Assembly (NCBI RefSeq): GCF_002939785.1
Contig: NZ_MDEC01000003.1
Span: forward strand, 124,001 to 188,000
From: Xanthomonas codiaei
GTDB lineage: Bacteria; Pseudomonadota; Gammaproteobacteria; Xanthomonadales; Xanthomonadaceae
DNA: 64,000 nucleotides
Direction of reading: 5' to 3'
Positions 57,298-64,000 of this stretch are shown here, one piece after another. The notes below the pieces were generated by a model that did not search any database, was not told the DNA's origin, and was given only the letters and a program-made list of their open reading frames with translations. The translations under genes were made by a program, and so were the position numbers. Each line of letters begins with the position of its first letter. Within the stretch, counting starts at the first letter, position 1.

Positions 57298-57509
57298 GCC
57301 GGGACCCGGAACCCGGGACCGGGGACCCGGGAAAAGCTGGGGCAGGCAGTTGGTCGGCATGCTGCCGGGAAGACGTTTTTTCGCATTTTTCAGATTCGCG
57401 TGCTGTGCTGACGGCATTGGCTCGGCCCCTGATCGCCGAGCCGCGTCGCATGTCGACGGCCGATCCCGCGCTTTTCCCGGGTCCCGGGTCCCGGGTCCCC
57501 AGTCCCGGC
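57298..57509. repeat. Long heptad inverted pair bracketing the era-recO spacer
   Basis: Arms 57298-57337 and 57470-57509 are 40-nt inverted repeats matching 36 of 40 positions, built from GGGACCC-type heptads and ending GGGAAAAGC. The left arm begins 10 nt after the era stop and the right arm ends 10 nt before the recO start. The 132-base interior holds no gene. Confidence 0.92.
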
Positions 57510-57519
57510 TTTCCCTCCC

Positions 57520-58242
57520 ATGCTGATCGAGCACGAACACGGCTTCGTCCTGCATGTGCGGGCCTGGCGCGAGACCAGCTTGCTGGTCGAGGTGCTGACC
57601 GAGCAGCACGGGCGGGTGGGATTGCTGGCGCGCGGTGTTCAGGGGGCGCGCAAACAAGCGCTGCGTGCGGCGCTGCAGCCGCTGCAACTGATCCAGTTCA
57701 GTGCCGTGCAGCGCGGTGAGCTCGCGCAGCTGCGCCAGGCCGAAGCGCTGGATACTGCCCCGCGATTGGTCGGCGAACGCATGCTGGCCGGGTTCTATAT
57801 CTGCGAACTGCTGCTGCGCCTGGCGCCGCGCAACGACGCGGTTCCGGAGTTGTATGCGTGCTATGCGCAGGCACGGGCGCATCTGGCATCGGAGTTGTCG
57901 CTGGCGTGGGGGCTGCGCCGGTTCGAGCGCGATGTGCTGGAGGGGCTGGGGTTTGCCTTCGATCTGCAACACGACAGCGACGGACAACCGATCGACCCGG
58001 CGGCGCGCTATCGACTCGACCCGCAGGAGGGCGCGATGCGGGTATTGAGCGAACGTCTGGCACAGGATCGGCGCGAGACCGTCACCGGTGCGGGGTTGCT
58101 TGCCCTGGGTGAAGACCGCATGCCGGCCAGCGAGGACATGCCCGGCCTGCGCCGCAGCATGCGCAGCGTGCTGCTGCATCATCTGAACGGACGCGGCCTG
58201 AAATCCTGGGAAATGCTCGAGGATCTGGCGCGGCGTCGCTGA
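57520..58242 (+). CDS. recO: DNA repair protein RecO
   Basis: Recombination mediator that loads RecA with RecF and RecR. 240 aa. N-terminal OB fold: [37 protein letters not shown]; then helical part [20 protein letters not shown] and [20 protein letters not shown]. The C-terminal part ends [21 protein letters not shown]. The zinc cysteines of some RecO proteins are absent, as is common in proteobacteria. Sequence quoted in short pieces only. Confidence 0.93.
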   Translation: MLIEHEHGFVLHVRAWRETSLLVEVLTEQHGRVGLLARGVQGARKQALRAALQPLQLIQFSAVQRGELAQLRQAEALDTAPRLVGERMLAGFYICELLLRLAPRNDAVPELYACYAQARAHLASELSLAWGLRRFERDVLEGLGFAFDLQHDSDGQPIDPAARYRLDPQEGAMRVLSERLAQDRRETVTGAGLLALGEDRMPASEDMPGLRRSMRSVLLHHLNGRGLKSWEMLEDLARRR

Positions 58243-58349
58243 CCGGCAGCGCAGCTGCGAGTGCAGTGCGGCGCGTGCCATTCAAGCAGATCGTGGATGC
58301 CCTTCACCCGGCGCCGAACCTTAGGGCGCGGCGAAGCGATGGGTGTGGA

Positions 58350-59072
58350 TCAGTGCAGCAACGCGGCTACCGCCGCATGGAACTGGGTCTGCGCAGTGCG
58401 CGACTGCGGATCGCCACGCAGCAGGCGCACCGCTCCAGCGAGCCGCGCGGCGCCGACGAATCCGCAACTGGCCTGCAGCCGGTGCAGGTGATTGCGCAGG
58501 GCCTGCTCGTCGCTGACGTTCAGCGCCGAGGTCACTGCGTCGCGGGTGCCCGGCAATTCCGCCAGGAACAACTCGCGCAAGGCATTGAGGTGATGCTGTT
58601 GGCCATTGAGTGCGCTCAGTGCCGCGGCCTCGTCCCAGTCGCTGGCGGCAATGTCCACCACCCCGACCGGTGCCACGCTGTAGCGGCCGCGCGCCAAGCC
58701 ACGACGCACGGCCTGCAGCAGGCGTTCGGTGGTCAGCGGTTTGACCAGCATTTCCAGGAAGCCATCGGACTGCAGGCCTTGCTGCATCGCCACGGTGCCG
58801 TCGGCGGTGTGCGCCAGTGCGGGGACGTCCGGGTGCAGCAGGCGTAGCGCCCGCAGCAGGCCGCTGCCGGTGCCATCGGGCAGATTGACGTCGATCAGCC
58901 AAAGATCGTGGCGACGTTCGCGCGCGCGGTCCAGCGCCGAAGACAGCGAATCGGCCCAATCCACCTGGGCCGGCAGGCCTTCCAGTGCGGCCTGCAGGAA
59001 GCCACGGCTGATCGAGTCGTCCTCCACCAACAGCAGGCGTGGATGGGGTTCCTGACGTGTCGCCATATTCAT
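58350..59072 (-). CDS. Response regulator receiver-Hpt phosphorelay protein
   Basis: Two-domain phosphorelay protein, 240 aa, with no DNA-binding output. REC domain: acidic pair in LLLVEDDSISRGF, phospho-accepting Asp61 in LWLIDVNLPDGTGSG, Lys111 in MLVKPLTTERL. C-terminal Hpt domain with phospho-His197 in ALRNHLHRLQASCGFVGA. Such proteins relay phosphate between a sensor kinase and a final regulator; neither partner is in the window, and the neighbour genes (recO, rlmD) are unrelated. Confidence 0.9.
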   Translation of the reverse strand: MNMATRQEPHPRLLLVEDDSISRGFLQAALEGLPAQVDWADSLSSALDRARERRHDLWLIDVNLPDGTGSGLLRALRLLHPDVPALAHTADGTVAMQQGLQSDGFLEMLVKPLTTERLLQAVRRGLARGRYSVAPVGVVDIAASDWDEAAALSALNGQQHHLNALRELFLAELPGTRDAVTSALNVSDEQALRNHLHRLQASCGFVGAARLAGAVRLLRGDPQSRTAQTQFHAAVAALLH

Positions 59073-59230
59073 GCTGCCTCCTTGTCAGCGGTGCCGCGGC
59101 CTGAGCTGCCGCGCGCAGGTGAAGTTTGCCTGTGTTTGGGTGGCACGACAATTGCCGTGCCGCGTGGAGCGGCCTCCGTCGATCGCATCTGCGACAATAC
59201 GCACCCTTTTTGCCCGCAGCCTGTCGCCAC

Positions 59231-60565
59231 GTGGCCAGAACCCGCAATCGCCTCGACCGTACTCCTTTCCAGACCGCCATCACCGACCTCAGCCACGACG
59301 GCCGCGGAGTGGCCCGTCGCGATGGCGAGGGTGGCAAGGTCACCTTCATCAGCGGCGCCTTGCCGGGCGAGCTGGTACGTGCCGAACCCACTGCGCGCAG
59401 CCGCCATTTCGACGAAGCCAGGACGATCGAGGTCCTGGAAGCCTCGCCGCAGCGGGTGGCTCCGCGTTGCCCGCACTTCGGCATCTGCGCCGGTTGCGTG
59501 CTGCAGCACCTGGAAGAATCGCAGCAGATCGTCGCCAAGCAGCGGGTGCTCACCGACAACCTCGAACGGATCGGGCATGTCACCCCGCAGACCGTATTGC
59601 CTGCCCTGGTGGGCGACAGCTGGGGGTACCGGCGCAAGGGGCGGTTTTCGGTCCGGCGGGTGGAGAAGAAGGACAAGACCCTGGTCGGCTTCCGCGAGCT
59701 GGACCCGCGTTTCGTGGCCGACCTGTCGGTGTGCTACACGGTGATTCCGCAGATCGGCGAGAAGATCCCGTTGCTGGCGGCGCTGATCGAAAGCATGGAC
59801 GGCAAGCGCGACATCCCGCAGATCGAGTTCATCGCCGGTGACCAGGCAGTGGCGCTGACCATCCGCCACATGCAGCCGCTCAGCGAGCGCGATCAGCAGG
59901 CCTGGGTGGAGTTTGCACAGGCGCACGGTTTTGCGATCTTCCTGCAGCCCGGTGGTGTGGACAGTGTGCACCCGCTGTGGCCGCGTGAGGTGCCGTTGGC
60001 GTTCCGCCTGCCGCAATGGGATGTCGAGCTGGCGTTCCGGCCGCTGGACTTCATCCAGGTCAATGCCTCGCTCAACCAAAAGATGATCGCGCACGCACTG
60101 GCGCTGCTGGATGCCACCGCCGAAGACCGGGTGCTGGACCTGTTCTGCGGCCTGGGCAACTTCACCCTGCCGCTGGCGCGCACGGTGCGCGAGGTGGTGG
60201 GCGTGGAAGGCGATGCCGGGCTGGTGGCGCGCGCCAGGGAAAATGCGCAGCGCAATGGCCTGGTCAACGCGCAGTTCCACGCCGCCGATCTCACCCAGGA
60301 CCAACGCAATGCGCCCTGGATGAAGCAGGGCTTCGACAAGCTGCTGCTCGATCCGCCGCGCTCGGGCGCACTGGAAGTGCTGCAACAGCTGCCATTGAAG
60401 CGCTTCCAGCGCATCGTCTACGTCAGCTGCCACCCGGGCTCGCTGGCGCGCGACGCCGGCTACCTGGTCAACGAACAAGGATTCACCCTGGTGTCGGCAG
60501 GGGCGATGGACATGTTCCCGCATACCGCACATGTGGAAAGTATCGCGGTGTTTGAGAAGCGGTGA
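59231..60565 (+). CDS. rlmD: 23S rRNA (uracil-1939-C5)-methyltransferase
   Basis: Iron-sulfur, SAM-dependent methyltransferase making m5U1939. 444 aa. An N-terminal TRAM domain, then the [4Fe-4S] cysteines in CPHFGICAGC, SAM site VLDLFCGLGNFTLPLA, and the catalytic Cys in VSCHPGSLARDAGYL. GTG start at 59231 (MARTRNRLDRTPFQTAITDL) chosen; the long open frame upstream is not RlmD-like. The stop codon merges into a heptad repeat. Confidence 0.96.
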   Translation: MARTRNRLDRTPFQTAITDLSHDGRGVARRDGEGGKVTFISGALPGELVRAEPTARSRHFDEARTIEVLEASPQRVAPRCPHFGICAGCVLQHLEESQQIVAKQRVLTDNLERIGHVTPQTVLPALVGDSWGYRRKGRFSVRRVEKKDKTLVGFRELDPRFVADLSVCYTVIPQIGEKIPLLAALIESMDGKRDIPQIEFIAGDQAVALTIRHMQPLSERDQQAWVEFAQAHGFAIFLQPGGVDSVHPLWPREVPLAFRLPQWDVELAFRPLDFIQVNASLNQKMIAHALALLDATAEDRVLDLFCGLGNFTLPLARTVREVVGVEGDAGLVARARENAQRNGLVNAQFHAADLTQDQRNAPWMKQGFDKLLLDPPRSGALEVLQQLPLKRFQRIVYVSCHPGSLARDAGYLVNEQGFTLVSAGAMDMFPHTAHVESIAVFEKR

Positions 60566-60737
60566 TTGGGGATTGGGAATTGGGGATTCGCAACGGCGAG
60601 TCGTGATGTCCTTTCGCTAAACGCTCTACCCAAGCGTCAGATCGAAGCATTGCCCCTGGTACTGCGGGGTCTTGGCAAGAACCCCACAGGCATGCAGTGC
60701 GTTGCTTTAACCAATCCCCAATTCCGAATCCCCAATC
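60564..60737. repeat. Heptad inverted pair bracketing the rlmD-CYTH spacer
   Basis: Arms 60564-60588 and 60713-60737 are inverted repeats matching 24 of 25 positions (GATTGGGGATTGGGAATTGG..). The left arm overlaps the last two bases of the rlmD TGA; the right arm ends 2 nt before the next ATG. Interior is 124 bases, no gene. Confidence 0.92.
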
Positions 60738-60739
60738 CC

Positions 60740-61255
60740 ATGCCCCTAGAAATCGAACGCAAGTTTCTCGTCACCGGCGATGGCTGGCGCGCTGCCGCGC
60801 ATGCGGTGATCCCGATGGCGCAGGGCTACATCAACGACCAGGCAGCGTTGCGTAGCGGGGGGCAACATGCGTCGGTGCGTGTACGGGTGCAGGGCGAGGG
60901 CGCGTTCTTGAATCTGAAGTCGCGTGAGGTGGGGCATACGCGCCAGGAGTTCGAGTACCCGATTCCCGTCGCCGATGCGCGCGCGTTGCTGGAGCTGTGC
61001 GTCGGCGGGCTGATCGACAAGCGCCGGCATCTGGTCGAATACCAGGGCCATGTATGGGAAGTGGATGAATTTCTCGGCGACAACGCCGGGCTGGTGGTGG
61101 CCGAGATCGAGCTCGCCAGCGCCGACGAAGCCTTTGCCAGGCCCGAGTGGATCGGCACGGAAGTGACCGACGACACGCGTTACTACAATCTGGCGCTGGC
61201 ATCGCATCCGTTCAAGCAGTGGCGGGAGTCGGGATTGGGGATTGGGGATTCGTAA
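60740..61255 (+). CDS. CYTH-domain protein (triphosphate tunnel metalloenzyme family)
   Basis: 171-aa CYTH protein starting MPLEIERKFLVTG, the E-x-E-x-K signature of triphosphate tunnel metalloenzymes (inorganic triphosphatases, class IV adenylate cyclases). Further conserved pieces: RVRVQGEGAFLNLKSR, RQEFEYPI, KRRHLVEYQGHVWEVDEF and LVVAEIELASADEAF. The last residues, ESGLGIGDS and the stop codon, are encoded by a heptad repeat, so the true end has been replaced or extended. Triphosphatase activity is more likely than cyclase, by family precedent. Confidence 0.88.
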   Translation: MPLEIERKFLVTGDGWRAAAHAVIPMAQGYINDQAALRSGGQHASVRVRVQGEGAFLNLKSREVGHTRQEFEYPIPVADARALLELCVGGLIDKRRHLVEYQGHVWEVDEFLGDNAGLVVAEIELASADEAFARPEWIGTEVTDDTRYYNLALASHPFKQWRESGLGIGDS

Positions 61256-61314
61256 AGAGCAAGGGTGATGCGTCGGCCCTGGGCCATGCGTTGCTAATCT
61301 CCAATCCCCAATCC
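61232..61314. repeat. Heptad inverted pair overlapping the CYTH gene end
   Basis: Arms 61232-61250 and 61296-61314 match at 18 of 19 positions. The left arm lies inside the coding end of the CYTH gene. A further CCC-spaced run (61337-61360) ends 3 nt before the next ATG at 61364. Confidence 0.88.
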
Positions 61315-61363
61315 GCGTGTTGGGGCTTATGCTCTGCCAATCCCCACTGCCCAATCCCCGCTC

Positions 61364-62047
61364 ATGCGCATCGATATCTGGTCCGACGTGGTCTGCCCCT
61401 GGTGCTGGATCGGCAAGCGCCGCTTTGAGCAGGCGATTGCCGCGCTTGGCGACAAGGCGCCGGCGCTGGACATCCATTACCACGCGTTCGAACTGGACCC
61501 GGAGGCCGGCGCAGCACCGGTGCCGTTGCGCGATGCCCTGGCACGCAAGTTCGGCGGCACCGCACGCGTGGATCAGATGCTTGCGCAAACCCAGGCCACG
61601 GCGCGCGCCGAAGGCCTGCCATTCGACTTCGGACGGGGCCAGGTGCAGGTCAGCACCCTGCGTGCGCATCGGCTGCTGTGGCTGGCCACCCACGAAGGCG
61701 ATGTCGGCGCGGTGATGGAAGCGCTGTTCCATGCGCATTTTGCCGAAGGCCGCAACGTTGCGGCGACCGAAACCCTGGTACGTGCCGGCGAGGCCGGCGG
61801 TCTGGCGGCCGCGCGCGTGCAGGCGATGCTGGACTCCGATGAAGGCATGGTGGAAGTGCAGGCGCAGTTGGCGCAGGCCGGCGCGCTGGGCATCCGTGCG
61901 GTGCCCAGTTTCGTGATCGACGGGCGCAGCCTGATCCAAGGCGCGCAGCCGCCGGAGAGTTTTGCCCAGGCGCTGTTGCAGCTGGCCGCCGAATCGGTGC
62001 CGGTCGGTGGCGCCGATGCCTGCGGGCCGGATGGCTGCGCGGTGTGA
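61364..62047 (+). CDS. DsbA-family oxidoreductase, FrnE-like
   Basis: Thioredoxin-fold protein of 227 aa with active-site CPWC in DIWSDVVCPWCWIGKRRFE. The helical insertion spans about 50-150, with cis-Pro region RAVPSFVIDGRSLIQGAQPP. It has a second pair of cysteines at the end (ACGPDGCAV). There is no signal peptide, so it is cytoplasmic. FrnE proteins act in disulfide handling or polyketide tailoring; the real substrate is unknown. Confidence 0.88.
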   Translation: MRIDIWSDVVCPWCWIGKRRFEQAIAALGDKAPALDIHYHAFELDPEAGAAPVPLRDALARKFGGTARVDQMLAQTQATARAEGLPFDFGRGQVQVSTLRAHRLLWLATHEGDVGAVMEALFHAHFAEGRNVAATETLVRAGEAGGLAAARVQAMLDSDEGMVEVQAQLAQAGALGIRAVPSFVIDGRSLIQGAQPPESFAQALLQLAAESVPVGGADACGPDGCAV

Positions 62048-62062
62048 CCTGCCGATGGCAGC

Positions 62063-63103
62063 ATGTCTGCGCAAGGCGTTGATCCGATGATGCCGCCACG
62101 CCGCCCAACGCGCGTGGCGATCATTGGTGCCGGCCTGGCCGGGCTGGCTTGCGCCGATGCACTGCAGAAAACAGGCATTGACGTAACGGTGTACGAAGGC
62201 GCCGATGTGGTTGGCGGACGCATGCATACCCGCACCGGACAGGGCTGGCAGTGCGACGACGGCGCGCAATACTTCACCGCGCGCGATCCGGGCTTCGCGG
62301 CCGTGGTCGAGCGATGGATCGCCGACGGCGTGGCCGCACGCTGGCCGGCACGGGTCGCCAGCTGGGATGGCGCGGTGATGCGCCACTCGCAAAGTGCATT
62401 GGCGCGGTTTGTCGGAACTCCCGACATGGCCGCACCCGCACGCGCGCTGGCAGCCGGCCTGCAGGTGCGCACGCGGGCGAGCGTGCATGCGCTCGAGCGC
62501 AGCAGTGCGGGATGGGTGGTCGACCTCGGCGCTGCGACCGCGGTCGCAACGCAGGCGGTCGATGCGCTGCTGCTGGCAGTGCCGGCTGCCGATGCGGCCA
62601 GGTTGCTGGCCGATCGCGCACCCGCGCTGCTGCGCGTTGCCCGCAGCGCGCAGATGTTGCCGGCCTGGGCCGTCATGCTGCGGTTCGCTGCGCCCATCGA
62701 TCCGGGCTACGACGGCTTGTTCGTCAACGCCGGCCCGTTGCGCTGGGTGGCGCGCGATTCCAGCAAACCCGCGCGTGCAGGTGCCGAGACCTGGCTGCTG
62801 CATGCCACGGCGATGTGGAGTCAGGTGCATGGCGATGCCACGCCCGCGCAGGTGATCGCCAGCCTGTTGCCCAAACTGGCGGCGCTGGGCCTGCCGCCAC
62901 CGCTGGCCTGCGAGGCATATCGCTGGGTGGCGGCCAGTACCGATCCGCCATTGCAGACCGGCTGTGCCTGGGATGCCAGCCTCGGGCTCGGCCTGTGTGG
63001 CGACTGGCTGGCAGGCGGCAAGGTCGAAGGCGCCTGGCTCAGTGGAACCGCCCTGGCACGCGAGGTGGCCGGCATCGCGGCAACAGATTGCACGGCGCAG
63101 TGA
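62063..63103 (+). CDS. FAD/NAD(P)-binding oxidoreductase, renalase-like
   Basis: Flavoprotein of about 346 aa. The dinucleotide-binding motif VAIIGAGLAGLACADALQK is followed by VYEGADVVGGRMHTR, and CDDGAQYFTARDPGF is typical of the renalase-like/amine oxidase group. The C-terminal flavin contact is LGLCGDWLAGGKVEGAWLSG. Start ATG 62063; a second ATG is at 62087. Followed by a photolyase-related gene, an arrangement seen in some proteobacteria. Reaction unknown. Confidence 0.85.
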   Translation: MSAQGVDPMMPPRRPTRVAIIGAGLAGLACADALQKTGIDVTVYEGADVVGGRMHTRTGQGWQCDDGAQYFTARDPGFAAVVERWIADGVAARWPARVASWDGAVMRHSQSALARFVGTPDMAAPARALAAGLQVRTRASVHALERSSAGWVVDLGAATAVATQAVDALLLAVPAADAARLLADRAPALLRVARSAQMLPAWAVMLRFAAPIDPGYDGLFVNAGPLRWVARDSSKPARAGAETWLLHATAMWSQVHGDATPAQVIASLLPKLAALGLPPPLACEAYRWVAASTDPPLQTGCAWDASLGLGLCGDWLAGGKVEGAWLSGTALAREVAGIAATDCTAQ

Positions 63104-63248
63104 TGCGTTGGCGTGCCGCAGCGTTGGTATCGATGCAGCACTGCCTGCAAGCCACGCGCGTGGCAGCATCGCCCGGCATGCTCTCGGCAACGCTGCTGCG
63201 CGCTGCGCAATCGGCAGTGCTCGCCTCGGCTGCGTTGAACCGACGTTG

Positions 63249-64000
63249 ATGACGCCGCCCGAAATCCCTTCGATCGGTAACACGGCGCAAACGCCTGCCC
63301 ACACGTTGCGCCTGATCCTGGGCGATCAGCTCAACCCGCAGCACAGCTGGTTCGCCACGCACGACCCTGGCGTGGTCTATGTGTTGATGGAGGTGCGCGC
63401 CGAAACCGACTACGTGCTGCACCATGCGCAGAAGATCCTGGCGATCTTCGCCGCGATGCGCGCGTTCGCCGCCGCGCTGCGACAGGCCGGCCACCGGGTG
63501 CGCTACGTGGCAATCGACACCGCCAGCAACCGGCAATCGATTCCGGCCAACCTGGACGCGCTGATGGCGCATTACCGCGCGCAGCAACTGGAGTATCAGG
63601 CACCGGACGAATGGCGGCTGGATCAGGCCTTGCAGCAGTGGAGTGCCGCGCAGGCGTTCGTCACGCGCAGGGTCGATAGCGAGCATTTTCTGACCACGCG
63701 TGACGAGGTGGCTGCGTGCTTCCGCGCGGGTAGTCCGTGGCGCATGGAAGTGTTCTATCGGCAGATGCGCCGACGCCATCGCATCCTGCTCGATGCCGCC
63801 GGGCAACCGGAAGGCGGGCGCTGGAACTTCGATCACGCTAATCGTGAGCCGTGGCCAGGCGATCCGCCTGCGCCGCAGGACTGGCGCAGCGCACACGATC
63901 ACAGCCAGCTGTGGCGCAGCATCGAAGCGGTTGGCGTACGCAGTTTCGGCACGCCCAACGCCCAGGCGCTGCCGTGGCCACTGGATCGCGCCGAAGCGTT
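63249..64000 (+). CDS. Deoxyribodipyrimidine photolyase-related protein, N-terminal part (cut by window edge)
   Basis: First 250 codons of a cryptochrome/photolyase-family protein of the iron-sulfur bacterial type (FeS-BCP, (6-4) photolyases). The N-terminal segment LRLILGDQLNPQHSWF begins the antenna domain; PWRMEVFYRQMRRRHRILLD and GGRWNFDHANREPW are further family signatures. The cysteines that hold the Fe-S cluster would be beyond the window. Start ATG 63249; TTG 63246 is also possible. Probable role: light-driven repair of UV lesions. Confidence 0.85.
   Translation, partial: MTPPEIPSIGNTAQTPAHTLRLILGDQLNPQHSWFATHDPGVVYVLMEVRAETDYVLHHAQKILAIFAAMRAFAAALRQAGHRVRYVAIDTASNRQSIPANLDALMAHYRAQQLEYQAPDEWRLDQALQQWSAAQAFVTRRVDSEHFLTTRDEVAACFRAGSPWRMEVFYRQMRRRHRILLDAAGQPEGGRWNFDHANREPWPGDPPAPQDWRSAHDHSQLWRSIEAVGVRSFGTPNAQALPWPLDRAEA

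Overview
The window is about 64 kb of GC-rich chromosomal DNA from a gammaproteobacterium, almost certainly a Xanthomonas species or a very close relative. This is inferred from MutS, KatG, Ffh and RlmD sequences of Xanthomonas type, the rpoE-rseA-mucD order, frequent GTG/TTG starts, a TonB-dependent receptor beside plant-polysaccharide hydrolases, and many short G-rich intergenic repeats. There is no phage, integrase, insertion sequence, CRISPR array, tRNA or rRNA. The region is mostly core genome with a few accessory modules.

Layout. 1-2000: 5' part of a secreted GH51 arabinofuranosidase, divergent from an aldose 1-epimerase. 2001-9150: a CcsA/HemX-like membrane protein, ffh, a nitronate monooxygenase coupled to an aminodeoxychorismate-lyase-like enzyme, and the ribosome operon rpsP-rimM-trmD-rplS with promoter and terminator. 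9264-18073: a MATE exporter, three 96-bp-period repeats, an Hsp15-like S4 protein, katG with an OxyR-like site upstream, a DUF937 protein and mutS. 18417-24476: an iron-uptake island (fecI-like sigma, fecR-like anti-sigma, FecA-like receptor with STN domain, di-haem cytochrome c peroxidase, convergent tonB-like gene), with Fur-like boxes at both outer ends. The tonB-like gene has a frameshift that removes its last beta-strand.

25096-37940: a chemoreceptor with a CheR-docking tail, then carbohydrate genes: a GH29 fucosidase, and a galactan module (TonB-dependent receptor, GH53 endo-galactanase, GH2 beta-galactosidase) read as one minus-strand unit. 37994-45210: a valine/branched acyl-CoA catabolic operon (mmsA, acyl-CoA dehydrogenase, enoyl-CoA hydratase, 3-hydroxyisobutyryl-CoA hydrolase, mmsB) next to a divergent ScfR-type regulator. 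45335-45444 is a 110-bp inverted-repeat element. 45769-49021: a His-rich cation exporter converging on a fatty-acid oxidation alpha subunit. 49191-52430: rpoE-rseA-mucD, headed by a sigma-E-like promoter. 52606-58242: lepA-lepB-DUF4845-rnc-era-recO. 58350-64000: a REC-Hpt phosphorelay protein, RlmD, a CYTH protein, a FrnE-like oxidoreductase, a renalase-like flavoprotein and the start of a photolyase-related gene.

The most unusual structure is a family of 7-nt units (GGGA followed by three variable bases). It occurs as one 11-unit tandem array and as inverted pairs that bracket whole intergenic spacers, one arm at or next to the upstream stop codon and the other next to the following start codon. 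Clear pairs lie at 54414-54498, 57298-57509, 60564-60737 and 61232-61314, with a weaker one at 52454-52533. These could form long RNA or DNA hairpins and, on the G-rich strand, G-quadruplexes. One arm supplies the last codons and the stop of a gene.
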